A program made the position numbers and the translations under genes. From NCBI RefSeq assembly GCF_011043625.1, contig NZ_JAAKGT010000001.1, forward strand, positions 620,001-684,000: DNA of 64,000 nucleotides, in the 5' to 3' direction. Under the pieces are notes generated by a model. That model had not been told where the DNA came from. It was given only the letters and a program-made list of their open reading frames with translations, and did not search any database. Source of the stretch: Caulobacter sp. 602-2. Its GTDB lineage: Bacteria > Pseudomonadota > Alphaproteobacteria > Caulobacterales > Caulobacteraceae. This document shows, piece by piece, positions 8,860 through 19,978 of this stretch; the first letter of the stretch is position 1, and the number at the start of each line of letters is the position of its first letter.

Positions 8860-10320
8860 ATGGCTTCCTTGATGATCCAGGGCTGCGGCTCCGACGTCGG
8901 CAAATCGACCCTGGTGGCGGGGCTGTGCCGGCTGTTCGCCAATCGCGGCCTTACGGTGCGGCCGTTCAAGCCGCAGAACATGTCCAACAACGCCGCCGTC
9001 ACGGCCGATGGCGGCGAGATCGGCCGGGCCCAGGCGCTGCAAGCCGTGGCGTGCCGGGTTCCCGCCAGCGTCCACATGAACCCGGTGCTGCTGAAACCCC
9101 AGAGCGACGTCGGCGCCCAGGTGGTCGTGCAGGGCCGCGTCGTCGGAAACTACAAGGCCCGGGCGTTCCAAGGTCTCAAGCCCGACCTGCTGGCCACCAC
9201 GCTCGACAGCTATGCCCGCCTCACCGCCGAGGCCGACCTCGTGCTGGTCGAGGGCGCCGGCAGCCCGGCAGAGACCAACCTTCGCGCCGGCGACATCGCC
9301 AACATGGGCTTCGCCCACGCCGCCGACCTGCCGGTGGCCCTGGTCGGCGACATCGACCGGGGCCACGTGATCGCCGCACTGGCCGGCGCCCACCTGGTGC
9401 TGGACGAGGCCGACCGGGCGCGGATCAAGGGCTTCATCATCAACAAGTTCCGCGGCGACCCGGCGCTGTTCGACGACGGGCGGGCGGAGATCTTCCGGCG
9501 GACCGGCTGGCCGGATCTCGGCATGGTCCCGTGGCTGCCGCCGGTGCGGTTCCTGCCCGCCGAGGACGCCGTGGTGCTGGAGCGCCCAGCCGGGCCGTTG
9601 GACGGTCGCCGCACCAAGGTGGTCGTGCCGATGCTGTCGCGGATCGCCAATTTCGATGACTTCGATCCCTTGCGGAACGATCCGGCGATCGATCTTCAGT
9701 TCCTGCCGCCGGGCGCGGTGCTGCCGGGCGACGCCGATCTGGTGATCCTGCCCGGGACCAAGGCGACGCTGGCGGACCTGGCCTTCCTGCGCGCCCAGGG
9801 CTGGGACGTCGACATCCTGGCCCACGCCCGGCGCGGCGGGCGGGTGCTGGGCGTCTGCGGCGGCTACCAGATGCTGGGGCGCAGCGTCAGCGATCCGGAC
9901 GGCGTCGAAGGACCGCCCGGTTCGGCGCCGGGCCTTGGCCTGCTGGACGTCGAGACCGTGCTGGCCGGCGACAAGACCGTGCGGCCGGTGACGGGGCGTC
10001 TCGCCGACGGCGCGGCCTTCGAGGGCTACGAGATCCATGTGGGCCGCACCAGCGGCGCGGGAACCGCCCGGCCGCTGCTGACCATCGACGGCCACGGGCC
10101 GGACGGCGCGGTCTGCGCCGACGGCAGGATCGCCGGCGCCTATGTCCATGGCCTGTTCGACAAGGCCTCAGCGCGCGCCGCCCTCCTCGCCCCGCTCGGC
10201 GTCACGGCCGACGGCCAGGACCAGTCGGCGCGGGTCGATGCGGCGCTGGACGAGATCGCGCTGATCCTGGAGCGCAGCCTCGACATCGACGCCATCGCCC
10301 GGATCGCCGGACTGCCCTGA
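8860..10320 (+). CDS. cobQ: Cobyric acid synthase CobQ
   Basis: A 486-residue glutamine amidotransferase that amidates adenosylcobyrinic a,c-diamide to adenosylcobyric acid in cobalamin synthesis. The N-terminal synthetase domain starts with a modified P-loop [11 protein letters not shown] and contains [12 protein letters not shown]. The C-terminal class I glutaminase domain has the nucleophile segment [10 protein letters not shown] and a late His in YVHGLF. The ATG at 8860 with GCGAGGG before it fits the family N-terminus better than the TTG at 8824. No cobalamin riboswitch was recognised in the 89-base upstream gap. Other cob genes are not in the window. Confidence 0.95.
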   Translation: MASLMIQGCGSDVGKSTLVAGLCRLFANRGLTVRPFKPQNMSNNAAVTADGGEIGRAQALQAVACRVPASVHMNPVLLKPQSDVGAQVVVQGRVVGNYKARAFQGLKPDLLATTLDSYARLTAEADLVLVEGAGSPAETNLRAGDIANMGFAHAADLPVALVGDIDRGHVIAALAGAHLVLDEADRARIKGFIINKFRGDPALFDDGRAEIFRRTGWPDLGMVPWLPPVRFLPAEDAVVLERPAGPLDGRRTKVVVPMLSRIANFDDFDPLRNDPAIDLQFLPPGAVLPGDADLVILPGTKATLADLAFLRAQGWDVDILAHARRGGRVLGVCGGYQMLGRSVSDPDGVEGPPGSAPGLGLLDVETVLAGDKTVRPVTGRLADGAAFEGYEIHVGRTSGAGTARPLLTIDGHGPDGAVCADGRIAGAYVHGLFDKASARAALLAPLGVTADGQDQSARVDAALDEIALILERSLDIDAIARIAGLP

Positions 10321-10391
10321 TCCGGTTTTCCTGGCCCCGGCCGCCGCCGGCGGCCAAAATCGCCGCCGACGAATCCGAGTTGGGGGCCCTC

Positions 10392-11567
10392 ATGCCGGCA
10401 CGCGCCGTATCCGCCTTGCGCGACTTCCTGCGCAGCGAATCCGCCGGCGGCGTGCTGCTGATGATCGCGGCGGCCGCGGCGCTGGTCGTGGCCAACTCGC
10501 CGCTGGCGGCCGGCTACTTCCACGCCCTGCACGCCTATCTGGGCCCGCTGTCGATCGAGCACTGGGTCAATGACGGCCTGATGGCGGTGTTCTTCCTGCT
10601 GGTGGGTCTGGAGATCAAGCGCGAGGTCGTGGCCGGCGAGTTGTCGACCTGGCCGCGTCGCGCCCTGCCCGGCTTCGCGGCCCTGGGCGGCATGATCGCT
10701 CCGGCGCTGGTCTATCTGGTCATCGCCCGCGACGCGCCCGACGTGAGGGCCGGCTGGGCCATCCCGGCCGCCACCGACATCGCCTTCGCGCTGGGGGTGC
10801 TGTCGCTGCTGGGCCCGCGCGTGCCCGGCGCGCTGAAGATCTTCCTGGCGGCCCTGGCGATCATCGACGACCTGGGCGCGATCCTGATCATCGCCTTCTT
10901 CTACACCGACCACCTCACGCTATGGGCGCTGGGCGCGGCCGCCGGCGTGCTGGCCCTTCTGGTGGCGCTGAACCGCCTGAAGGTCGCCGTCCTCTGGCCC
11001 TATCTGCTGCTGGGCGCGGTGCTGTGGTTCCTGTTCCTGAAGTCGGGCGTGCACGCCACCCTGGCCGGGGTGCTGCTGGCCATGACCATCCCGCTGAGCG
11101 GCTCGCGCGGCGAGCACTCCCCGCTGCACCGGCTGGAGCACGGCCTCAATCCCTGGGTGGCCTATCTGATCGTGCCGGTGTTCGGCTTCGCCAACGCCGG
11201 CGTGGCGCTGGGCGGCATGGACGCCTCGGCCCTCACCGCGCCGGCGACGCTGGGCGCGGCGCTGGGTCTTTTCATCGGCAAGCAGGTCGGGGTCATGGCC
11301 TTCAGCCTCGGCGCCATCCGCCTGGGCCTGGCGCGCCGCCCCACCGGCGTGACCTGGGGCCAGCTCTACGGCGTCGCCGTCCTGTGCGGGGTCGGCTTCA
11401 CCATGAGCCTGTTCATCAACAACCTGGCCTTCCAGGACGCCCTGCTGCGCGAGGAGACCAAGATCGGCGTGCTGGCAGGATCGGTGGCCTCGGCCCTGCT
11501 GGCCTGGCTGGTCTTCTGCCTGCCGCGCGACAAGGCTGGCGCGCCGGCCCAAGCGGGTTCAAACTAG
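10392..11567 (+). CDS. nhaA: Na+/H+ antiporter NhaA
   Basis: A 391-residue inner-membrane electrogenic Na+/H+ exchanger for pH and sodium homeostasis, with about 11-12 hydrophobic segments. Diagnostic stretches are [29 protein letters not shown] and the paired aspartates in AIIDDLGAI that bind the ion, plus [15 protein letters not shown] near the C-terminus. ATG at 10392 follows a GGGGG tract; a TTG at 10380 is the alternative. It starts 71 bases after cobQ and may be independently transcribed. Confidence 0.96.
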   Translation: MPARAVSALRDFLRSESAGGVLLMIAAAAALVVANSPLAAGYFHALHAYLGPLSIEHWVNDGLMAVFFLLVGLEIKREVVAGELSTWPRRALPGFAALGGMIAPALVYLVIARDAPDVRAGWAIPAATDIAFALGVLSLLGPRVPGALKIFLAALAIIDDLGAILIIAFFYTDHLTLWALGAAAGVLALLVALNRLKVAVLWPYLLLGAVLWFLFLKSGVHATLAGVLLAMTIPLSGSRGEHSPLHRLEHGLNPWVAYLIVPVFGFANAGVALGGMDASALTAPATLGAALGLFIGKQVGVMAFSLGAIRLGLARRPTGVTWGQLYGVAVLCGVGFTMSLFINNLAFQDALLREETKIGVLAGSVASALLAWLVFCLPRDKAGAPAQAGSN

Positions 11568-11596
11568 AACGGTCAGTTCAACGAGGAGCGTCGGCC

Positions 11597-12097
11597 ATGC
11601 TGCGTTTCGTCCTCATCGCCGCCGCGGCGGCCAGCCTCGCCCCAGCCGCGGCCCTGGCCGGCGCGCCATCGGTCGCCCAGGTCGAGGTGACCATCGGTCC
11701 CGACCTCGCCGCCAAGGCCGACAAGCTGGGCGAGCGCGAGCTCGACTACCTGGCCCGCGACCTGCAGCGCACGGTCGAACGGCGCCTGCAGCGCGCCGGC
11801 GGCCTCACCCCGTCGGGCGGGCGACTGCGTCTGGTGATCGATGACGCCACGCCCAACCGCCCCACGCCGATGCAACTGGGACGCAAGCCTGGCCTGTCGA
11901 TGGAAAGCTTCGGCGTCGGCGGCGCCGAGATCTCGGGCCAGTACGTCGCCGCCGACGGCGCCAGCACGCCGATCCGCTATCGCTGGTACGAGAACGACAT
12001 CTGGCAGGCCCAGTACGTCGGCACCTGGACCGACGCCGGCACGGCCTTCGACCTTCTGGCCCGCCGCATCGAGGACGGCCGGTTCGTGAAGGACTGA
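11597..12097 (+). CDS. Exported protein of unknown function
   Basis: A 166-residue protein with a clear Sec signal peptide (MLRFVLIAAAAASLAPAAA, cleavage near residue 21-24). The mature part is mixed alpha/beta with ERELDYLARDLQRTVERRL and an acidic-aromatic C-terminus. I do not recognise a family. A good GAGGAG ribosome-binding site precedes the ATG. It begins 29 bases after nhaA on the same strand and could share its transcript. Probably periplasmic or outer-membrane associated. Confidence 0.75.
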   Translation: MLRFVLIAAAAASLAPAAALAGAPSVAQVEVTIGPDLAAKADKLGERELDYLARDLQRTVERRLQRAGGLTPSGGRLRLVIDDATPNRPTPMQLGRKPGLSMESFGVGGAEISGQYVAADGASTPIRYRWYENDIWQAQYVGTWTDAGTAFDLLARRIEDGRFVKD

Positions 12098-12186
12098 ACG
12101 GCGCTCGCTTGCCAGATCCCTCGACGCAGCGTCTGATCGCCGTTCAGTAAAGAGGGGCGCGGACGCCGCGCCCCGGGGGAGGAAGC

Positions 12187-13584
12187 ATGACCGCTGCGCC
12201 ACGACGATCCAACGCCGTGCTGGCCGCCTACGCCTCGCCGACCCTGCCGCTGGCGGGCCTGGGCCTGCCGCTCGTCGTGTACCTGCCCGAATACTATGTC
12301 AGCGAGCTTGGCCTTTCGCTGTCGGTGGTCGGCATGGCCTTCCTGCTGGTGCGCCTGGCCGACATCATCCTGGATCCGATCCTGGGCGGCCTGATGGACC
12401 GCACCCGCAGCAAGTGGGGCCGTTTCCGTCCCTGGCTGGCGACCAGCGTGCCACTGCTGATGGCCGCCTCCTACGCGCTGTTCATGGCCAGGCCCGGCAT
12501 CGGCCCGGTGTTCCTCTGGACATGGCTGATCGTCGTCTACATCGGCTTCTCGATGGCGGTGCTGGCCCAGACGGCCTGGGGCGCGGTGCTGTCGCCCGAC
12601 TACCAGCAGCGCTCGCGCATCTACGGCTTCTGGAGCGCCGGCAACGTGGTCGGCATGATCCTGGTGCTGCTGCTGCCGCCGCTGGTGGCCTTCGCCTTCA
12701 AGGGCGACCATGCCGCGGGCGTGCAGGCCATGGGCTGGTTCATCATCGTGCTGATGCCGCTGACCGCCCTGCTGGCTGGCGTCGTCGTGGGCGAGCCGGC
12801 CGCGCCGACCCAGCGTCACGAGGCGGGCCTGAAACAGTACCTGGGCCTGCTCAAGCGCCCCACCGTGCAGAAGCTGCTGGCGGCCGACCTTCTGATGGGC
12901 CTGGCGCCCGGCATCGGCGGCGCGCTGTTCTTCTTCTTCTTCGAGCGCATCAAGGGCATCCCCAAGGACCAGGCCGGCATCCTGCTGCTGGTCTATTTCG
13001 TCGCCGCCCTGGCCGGTGCGCCGCTGTGGCCCTGGATCGCCAAGACCATGGGCAAGCACACCTCGCTGGCGATCGCCAGCATCATGTACGCCGTGTTCCA
13101 GGTCGCCGCCGTGATCACTCCCAACGGCGTCAACGTCTTCGGGATCGCGGTGCTGGTTCTGGCCGGCCTGCCCTACTCGGCAGCCCCGCTGCTGGTGCGC
13201 TCGATGATGGCCGACATCGGCGACGAGGAGCGGCTGAACACCGGCGTCGACCGCACCGGCCTGCTCTACGCCATCGTCAACGGCACGGTGAAGCTGGGCT
13301 TCGCCCTGGCCATCGGCGTCTTCCTGGTGCTGGAGAAGCTGGGCTTCGACCCTAAGATCCCGAGCGCGCAAGGCGACACCGCCCTGATCGTGCTCTACAC
13401 CGCCGTGCCGGCGGCGCTGGGCGTGCTGGTCTCGGTCATCATCGTGCGCTATCCGCTGGACGCCAAGCGCCACGCCGAGATCCGCGCCCAACTGGACGCG
13501 CGCGACGCGGCGGAAGCCAACGCCCAGACGAGCCCGCATGACCGCCTCTCCGACCCCAGCCCCGCGCCCTCTGCAGCTCAGTGA
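12187..13584 (+). CDS. GPH-family (MelB-like) sugar:cation symporter
   Basis: A 465-residue integral membrane transporter with about 12 helices. The glycoside-pentoside-hexuronide signature is seen as RLADIILDPILGGLMDRTRS followed by KWGRFRPWL, which marks MelB-like cation-coupled symporters within the MFS. A strong GGGGGAGGA precedes the ATG. Its 3' end overlaps the mazG start by 47 bases in a different frame, so the two are likely cotranscribed. The substrate cannot be inferred. Confidence 0.87.
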   Translation: MTAAPRRSNAVLAAYASPTLPLAGLGLPLVVYLPEYYVSELGLSLSVVGMAFLLVRLADIILDPILGGLMDRTRSKWGRFRPWLATSVPLLMAASYALFMARPGIGPVFLWTWLIVVYIGFSMAVLAQTAWGAVLSPDYQQRSRIYGFWSAGNVVGMILVLLLPPLVAFAFKGDHAAGVQAMGWFIIVLMPLTALLAGVVVGEPAAPTQRHEAGLKQYLGLLKRPTVQKLLAADLLMGLAPGIGGALFFFFFERIKGIPKDQAGILLLVYFVAALAGAPLWPWIAKTMGKHTSLAIASIMYAVFQVAAVITPNGVNVFGIAVLVLAGLPYSAAPLLVRSMMADIGDEERLNTGVDRTGLLYAIVNGTVKLGFALAIGVFLVLEKLGFDPKIPSAQGDTALIVLYTAVPAALGVLVSVIIVRYPLDAKRHAEIRAQLDARDAAEANAQTSPHDRLSDPSPAPSAAQ

Positions 13585-14368
13585 GGAGCACCCGCTCTTC
13601 ACCCTCGTGGAGATCATGGCCCGCCTGCGCGACCCGCGGGACGGCTGCCCGTGGGACATCGAGCAGACCTTCGCCACCATCGCCCCCTACACGATCGAGG
13701 AGGCCTACGAGGTCGCCGACGCCATCGAGCGGGGCGACCTGTCGGACCTGAAGGAGGAACTGGGCGACCTGTTGCTGCAGGTGGTGTTCCATTCGCGGAT
13801 GGCTCAGGAACAGGGGGCGTTCAGCCTGGAGGACGTCGCCCAGGCGATTTCCGACAAGATGATCCGCCGCCACCCTCACGTCTTCGGCGACCATGCCTAT
13901 GACGACCTGGCCGACCAGAAGGCCGGCTGGGAGGAACTGAAGGCCCAGGAACGCAAGGCCAAGAAGAAGGGCGGCGTGCTGGACGACGTGCCCGCCGGCC
14001 TGCCGGCCCTGACCCGCGCCGTGAAACTGACCAAGCGCGCCGCGCGCGTCGGCTTCGACTGGCCCTCGACAGACGAGGTCCTGGCCAAGCTGGCCGAGGA
14101 AGTGGCCGAACTGCAGGTCGAGATCGACGCGGGCGACCAGGCCAAGGCGCGCGAGGAACTGGGCGACATCCTGTTCGTCTGCGCCAACCTGGCCCGCAAG
14201 CTCGACGTCGAGCCCGAGGACGCCCTGCGCGCCACCAACGCCAAGTTCGCTCGCCGCTTCGCCTTCATCGAGGCCGAACTGGCCAAGGACGGGCGCACGC
14301 CCGACCAGTCGGACCTGGCCGAGATGGACGCCCTGTGGGACGCGGCCAAGGCGGCTGAAAGGAAGTAG
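13538..14368 (+). CDS. mazG: Nucleoside triphosphate pyrophosphohydrolase MazG
   Basis: A 276-residue tandem-domain MazG that hydrolyses (d)NTPs to NMP and pyrophosphate and tunes (p)ppGpp/nucleotide pools. Two all-alpha MazG domains are visible: the first with CPWDIEQTF, TIEEAYEVADAIE and LKEELGDLLLQVVFH, the second with LAEEVAELQVEID and REELGDILFVCANLAR. The EExxE/ExxD metal ligands are intact in both. The start lies within the end of the symporter gene (47-base overlap). A hairpin follows the stop at 14415-14439. Confidence 0.95.
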   Translation: MTASPTPAPRPLQLSEEHPLFTLVEIMARLRDPRDGCPWDIEQTFATIAPYTIEEAYEVADAIERGDLSDLKEELGDLLLQVVFHSRMAQEQGAFSLEDVAQAISDKMIRRHPHVFGDHAYDDLADQKAGWEELKAQERKAKKKGGVLDDVPAGLPALTRAVKLTKRAARVGFDWPSTDEVLAKLAEEVAELQVEIDAGDQAKAREELGDILFVCANLARKLDVEPEDALRATNAKFARRFAFIEAELAKDGRTPDQSDLAEMDALWDAAKAAERK

Positions 14369-14414
14369 TCAGCAGGCGACGGCTGGAGCGCGAGCTGGCG
14401 TGCTCCAGATCCTA

Positions 14415-14439
14415 GGGCCCTTACTCAATTGAAGGGCCC
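14415..14439 (+). terminator. Hairpin downstream of mazG
   Basis: GGGCCCTT and AAGGGCCC form a perfect 8-bp stem with a nine-base loop, 47 bases after the mazG stop. There is no U-run, so it may be a weak or Rho-assisted terminator. Confidence 0.45.
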
Positions 14440-14445
14440 AAGAGA

Positions 14446-14564
14446 CTTGTCATCCCGGCCGCAGGAGCGCGTCAGCGATCCGTAGAGCCGGGATCTCCCA
14501 CGTCTGCAGTTTCGAAACGGTGGGAGATCCCGGCGCTCCGCTGCGCTACGGCCGGGATGACAAG
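14446..14564. repeat. Long inverted repeat, GTCATCCCGG family
   Basis: Perfect 16-base terminal arms CTTGTCATCCCGGCCG (14446-14461) and its reverse complement (14549-14564), with nested inverted GGGATCTCCCAC / GTGGGAGATCCC arms inside. The element lies between the convergent mazG and sufA ends. A related element with CGTCATCCCGG arms is at 33873-34012. It resembles the dispersed imperfect palindromes of alphaproteobacteria. No coding content is seen. Confidence 0.75.
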
Positions 14565-14619
14565 ATCATAAGTGGCTGAAAATGCTCGACCGTGGGTCAG
14601 ATCAACCGAGATCCGGGCC

Positions 14620-15030
14620 CTAGTCCTCCAGCGCCTCGGGCGCGGGCTGGATGGTGACGCTCTCGCCACACCCGCAAGCATCGGTCTCGTTCGGGTTATG
14701 GAACACGAACTTCGACGACAGCTTGGTGATCTCGTAATCGATCTCAGTGCCGATCAGGAACAGCACGGCCTTCGGCTCGATCAGGATGGTGACGCCCTTG
14801 TCCTCGACGACCTCGTCGATGGGGCCCTTCTCCTTGGCGTATTCGAAGACGTACTCCTGGCCCGCGCAGCCGCCGTTCTTCACCCCCACGCGCAGGCCCG
14901 CATAGGCCTGGTCGGGATCCTCGACCGCCTTGCGGTCCATGATCTCCTTCACGCGCGCGGCCGCGGCGTCGGTCAGGGTGACGACCTTGGGACGGGGGCG
15001 GCGCGGACGGGGGCTGACGGCGGCTTCCAT
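14620..15030 (-). CDS. sufA: A-type Fe-S carrier SufA/IscA family
   Basis: A 136-residue A-type carrier that receives Fe-S clusters from the SufBCD scaffold and passes them to apoproteins. The three ligand cysteines are present: one in NGGCAGQEY and two in the C-terminal DACGCGESV. The ATG at 15030 is chosen because the A-type fold begins around VVTLTDAAAARV; a longer frame upstream overlaps sufT and is not needed. It starts 8 bases after the sufT stop and is the last gene of the suf operon. Confidence 0.93.
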   Translation of the reverse strand: MEAAVSPRPRRPRPKVVTLTDAAAARVKEIMDRKAVEDPDQAYAGLRVGVKNGGCAGQEYVFEYAKEKGPIDEVVEDKGVTILIEPKAVLFLIGTEIDYEITKLSSKFVFHNPNETDACGCGESVTIQPAPEALED

Positions 15031-15038
15031 GGCGTGCC

Positions 15039-15389
15039 TCAGAACATGTTCAGCTGCAGCTTGGCCTCGTCGCTCATGCGCGAGGGATCCCACGGCGGAT
15101 CGAAGGTCAGGTCGACGTTGCACGACCGGATGCCGTCGATCTCCATCACCGCATCCTTGACCCAGCCGGGCATGTCGCCGGCCACCGGGCAGCCCGGCGC
15201 GGTCAGGGTCATGTCGATGGCCACGTCCTTGTCGTCGCTGACGTCGACCTTGTAGATCAGGCCGAGCTCATAGATGTCGACCGGGATTTCCGGGTCGAAC
15301 ACCGTCTTCAGCTTCTCGATCAGCTGGTCGGTCAGGCGGTTCAGCTCGTCCTGGGACAGGGCCGTCGCGGCGGGGGCTTGGTCGGTCAT
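15039..15389 (-). CDS. sufT: MIP18/DUF59 family Fe-S maturation protein SufT
   Basis: A 116-residue protein of the MIP18/DUF59 family. The core signature is FDPEIPVDIYELGLIYKV, followed by MTLTAPGCPVAG with the conserved cysteine and VDLTFDPPWDPSRMS. Relatives assist Fe-S cluster maturation. It sits 4 bases after sufS and 8 before sufA, squarely inside the suf operon, which supports the SufT name. Confidence 0.92.
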   Translation of the reverse strand: MTDQAPAATALSQDELNRLTDQLIEKLKTVFDPEIPVDIYELGLIYKVDVSDDKDVAIDMTLTAPGCPVAGDMPGWVKDAVMEIDGIRSCNVDLTFDPPWDPSRMSDEAKLQLNMF

Positions 15390-15393
15390 CGGC

Positions 15394-16614
15394 TCAACTG
15401 AAGAAGCTACGGGCCTTGTCCAGCGCGTCCACGAACGCGTCGGCCTCGGCAGGCGTATTATATAGGGCGAAGGAAGCGCGAGCGCTCGACGTCACCCCGA
15501 ACCTTTTCATCAACGGCTCGGCGCAATGGGTGCCGGCGCGCACGGCCACGCCGTAGCGGTCCAGCACCTGGGCCACGTCATGGGCGTGGGCGCCCTCGAC
15601 GACGAAGCTCATCACCGCGCCCTTGCCGGGCGCCGTGCCCAGGATCCGCACACCGTTGACGCCTTCGAGGCGGGCCGCGACCCGCTCGTACAGCGCATGC
15701 TCGTGGGCCAGGGCCGCGTCGCGGTCGATGGTGTTCAGCCACTCGATGGCCGCACCCAGGCCAACGGCTTCCAGGATCGCCGGCGTGCCGGCCTCGAAGC
15801 GGTGCGGCGGGTCGGCGTAGGTGATCTTGTCGAGGCTGACCGAGCCGATCATCTCGCCGCCGCCCTGGTAAGGCGGCAGGGCGGCCAGGCGCTCGGCCTT
15901 GCCGTACAGCACGCCGATGCCCGTGGGGCCGTAGAGCTTGTGGCCGCTGAAGACGTAGAAATCGACGTCCAGGGCCTTCACATCCACCTTGGTGTGGACG
16001 ATCCCCTGGCAACCGTCGAGCAGCACCGGCGCGCCGGCGTCATGGGCCAGGCGCACGATCGTGGCCACGTCGTTGACCGTGCCCAGCACGTTCGACATGT
16101 GGGTGACGGCGACCATCCTGGTCTTTTCCGACAGCAGGCCCTGGAAGGCCTCCATGTCGAGGCGGCCGTCGTCGAGCACCGGAATGAACTTCAGGACGAC
16201 GCCGTAGCGCTCGCGCAGGAAGTGCCAGGGCACGATGTTGGCGTGGTGCTCCATCTCCGACAGCACGATCTCGTCGCCGGCCTTCAGGCTGCGCCCGAAG
16301 GTGTCGGCCACCAGGTTCACCGCCTCGGTGGCGCTCTTGGTGTAGACGATCTCGCCCACGTCGGCGTTGATGAAGCGCGCGATGGTTTCACGAGCCTTTT
16401 CATAGGCTTCGGTCGTTTCGTTGGCGAGCGTGTGCAGGCCGCGGTGGACGTTGGCGTACGAGGTGCGGGCCAGGCCCGTCATGGCGTCCAGCACCACGTC
16501 GGGCTTCTGGGCGCTGGCGGCGCTGTCCAGATAGATCAGCGGCTTGCCGTGCACCGTGCGCGACAGGATCGGGAACTGGGCGCGGATCGCCTCGAGATCG
16601 AAGGTCGCGCTCAT
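15394..16614 (-). CDS. sufS: Cysteine desulfurase SufS (class II)
   Basis: A 406-residue PLP enzyme that removes sulfur from cysteine for Fe-S assembly. The PLP lysine is in FSGHKLYGPTG, and the catalytic cysteine lies in the short class II loop RAGTHCAEPLM near the C-terminus. The N-terminal FPILSRTVHGKPLIYLDSAA is typical of SufS. The gene starts inside the end of sufD (ATGA overlap), implying coupled translation. The window holds a second, NifS/IscS-like desulfurase at the head of the same operon. Confidence 0.96.
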   Translation of the reverse strand: MSATFDLEAIRAQFPILSRTVHGKPLIYLDSAASAQKPDVVLDAMTGLARTSYANVHRGLHTLANETTEAYEKARETIARFINADVGEIVYTKSATEAVNLVADTFGRSLKAGDEIVLSEMEHHANIVPWHFLRERYGVVLKFIPVLDDGRLDMEAFQGLLSEKTRMVAVTHMSNVLGTVNDVATIVRLAHDAGAPVLLDGCQGIVHTKVDVKALDVDFYVFSGHKLYGPTGIGVLYGKAERLAALPPYQGGGEMIGSVSLDKITYADPPHRFEAGTPAILEAVGLGAAIEWLNTIDRDAALAHEHALYERVAARLEGVNGVRILGTAPGKGAVMSFVVEGAHAHDVAQVLDRYGVAVRAGTHCAEPLMKRFGVTSSARASFALYNTPAEADAFVDALDKARSFFS

Positions 16615-17762
16615 TCTTCACGCCCCAGCTGCTTGGCCACCCAGGCGGCGGCGATCTCGCGGGCGCCGTCATGCTCGATGCGCTCGACCACCTCGCCGAC
16701 GAAGGCCTCCGTCAGCATCGCCCGGGCTTCCAGCTCGGGAATGCCGCGCTGGCGGGCGTAGAACACCGCTTCCTCGTCCAGGGCGCCGATCGTGTTGCCG
16801 TGGGCGCACGAGACGTCGTCGGCGAAGATCAGCAGTTCCGGCTTGGCGTCGATCTCGGCCTTGTCCGACAGGATCAGGGCGTGGTGGCCCATGCGCGCGT
16901 CGGTCTGGTCGGCGCCTTCGGCGACGATGATCCGGCCCTGGAACACGCCGCGGGCCTGGTCGGCGACCATGCCCTTGGTCAGCTGGCTGGTGACGCCGTC
17001 GACGCCGCCGTGGGTGACCACGGTGGTCTGGTCGGCGTGGCGCTGGCCGTTCAGCAGATAGATCCCGTCCAGGCGCACCTGGGCGTGGGCGCCGGGATGG
17101 GCCACATGCGTCTCGATCCGCTGGCGGCGCGCGCCGCCGGTCAGGACGGTCTGGTTGAAGGTCGCGCCGGCGGCGATCTTGACGATCGCCGTGGTCACGG
17201 CCACCGCCTCCGCCGCGTCGTCGGCCAGGACGATACGCTCCAGCTTGGCGCCCTCTTCGAGGAAGATCTCGATCAGGGTGTTGGCCAGATAACGATCGCC
17301 ACGGCCCTCATGGCTTTCGAACAGCACGGCCGACACGCCGGCCTTCACCACGACGCCGAGACGAGCATGGTGGGACGTGCCGTCGGTGGCCGACACGAAG
17401 CGAACACTCGCCGCATCATCGCCGTTGAACTGGATGATCGAGGCCCGCGGCTCAATCGCATTATCGGCGGCGATCGCCGCCATCGGCAGGCTCGCGCGAT
17501 CGTAGGGATTGTCCGGCGCGCCGTGTTCGAAGAACTCGACGGTCTCGGTGTCTTCGCCCGGCCACCAGTTCTGGCGTCCGTTGGCGATGATCAGCTCGGC
17601 GCCCGCCTGGCCTTCGAACGGGCCGCTGGACTTGATCACGTCGAAGAACACCGGCGAGACCGGCGGCACGGTCCGGATCAGGCCGCGCAGATCGGTCCAG
17701 CGCCAGTCTTCGTGACGGCGCGACGGCAGGTCGCTGCCTTCGAGAGCGGTCGAAAGGCTCAC
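16611..17762 (-). CDS. sufD: Fe-S assembly scaffold subunit SufD
   Basis: A 383-residue SufD, partner of SufB and SufC in the SufBC2D scaffold. The N-terminal helical part contains RRHEDWRWTDLRGL; the C-terminal beta-helix core carries DDVSCAHGNTIGALDEEAVF, where the conserved His of SufD lies. It overlaps sufS by four bases downstream and sufC by four bases upstream, forming a contiguous ATGA-linked chain. Confidence 0.94.
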   Translation of the reverse strand: MSLSTALEGSDLPSRRHEDWRWTDLRGLIRTVPPVSPVFFDVIKSSGPFEGQAGAELIIANGRQNWWPGEDTETVEFFEHGAPDNPYDRASLPMAAIAADNAIEPRASIIQFNGDDAASVRFVSATDGTSHHARLGVVVKAGVSAVLFESHEGRGDRYLANTLIEIFLEEGAKLERIVLADDAAEAVAVTTAIVKIAAGATFNQTVLTGGARRQRIETHVAHPGAHAQVRLDGIYLLNGQRHADQTTVVTHGGVDGVTSQLTKGMVADQARGVFQGRIIVAEGADQTDARMGHHALILSDKAEIDAKPELLIFADDVSCAHGNTIGALDEEAVFYARQRGIPELEARAMLTEAFVGEVVERIEHDGAREIAAAWVAKQLGREE

Positions 17763-18508
17763 GCGGCGGCCCCGACGTACTTGTCGTAGCCCTCGGCTTC
17801 CAGCTGCAGGGCCAGTTCCGGGCCGCCCGAGGCGACGATCCGGCCGGCGGCCAGCACGTGCACGCGGTCGGGTTTGATGTAGTCGAGCAGGCGCTGGTAG
17901 TGGGTGATCACCAGCATGCCGCGCTCAGGGCTGCGCAGAGCGTTGACGCCTTCCGAGACGATCTTCAGGGCGTCGATGTCGAGGCCCGAGTCCGTTTCGT
18001 CGAGGATCAGGAACTTCGGCGACAGCATCGCCATCTGGAAGATTTCCATCCGCTTCTTCTCGCCGCCCGAGAAGCCGACGTTCAGGCCGCGCTTGAGCAT
18101 CTCGAAGTCGATCTTCAGCGAGGCGGCCTTTTCCTTGGCCAGCTTCAGGAAGGCAGGCGCAGCGATCTCGTCCTCGCCGCGGGCGCGGCGCTGGGCGTTG
18201 ACGGCGGTGCGGATGAAGGTCAGGGCCGGCACGCCCGGGATTTCCAGCGGATACTGGAACGACAGGAACACGCCCTTGGCGGCCCGCTCGTTGGGCTCCA
18301 GCTCCAGCAGGTCCTCGCCGTTCAGGCTGGCCGAACCTTCGGTCACTTCATAGCCGCCGCGACCGCTCAGCACGTAGGAGAGCGTCGACTTGCCGGCGCC
18401 GTTCGGGCCCATGATGGCGTGCACCTCGCCGGCCGGCACCTCGAGCGTGACGCCCTTCAGGATCGGCTTGTCTTCGACGCGGGCGTGGAGATTGTTGATC
18501 GAAAGCAT
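17759..18508 (-). CDS. sufC: Fe-S assembly ATPase SufC
   Basis: A 249-residue ABC-type ATPase that powers conformational change in the SufBCD scaffold. Visible motifs: Walker A GPNGAGKSTL, the SufC-type signature NVGFSGGEKKRMEI, Walker B FLILDETDSGLD and the switch His in VITHYQRLL. It begins directly after the sufB stop without a gap and overlaps sufD by four bases. It is a soluble ATPase, not a transporter, since no membrane component is present. Confidence 0.96.
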   Translation of the reverse strand: MLSINNLHARVEDKPILKGVTLEVPAGEVHAIMGPNGAGKSTLSYVLSGRGGYEVTEGSASLNGEDLLELEPNERAAKGVFLSFQYPLEIPGVPALTFIRTAVNAQRRARGEDEIAAPAFLKLAKEKAASLKIDFEMLKRGLNVGFSGGEKKRMEIFQMAMLSPKFLILDETDSGLDIDALKIVSEGVNALRSPERGMLVITHYQRLLDYIKPDRVHVLAAGRIVASGGPELALQLEAEGYDKYVGAAA

Positions 18509-19977
<1,469 letters not shown>

Positions 19978-19978
<1 letters not shown>

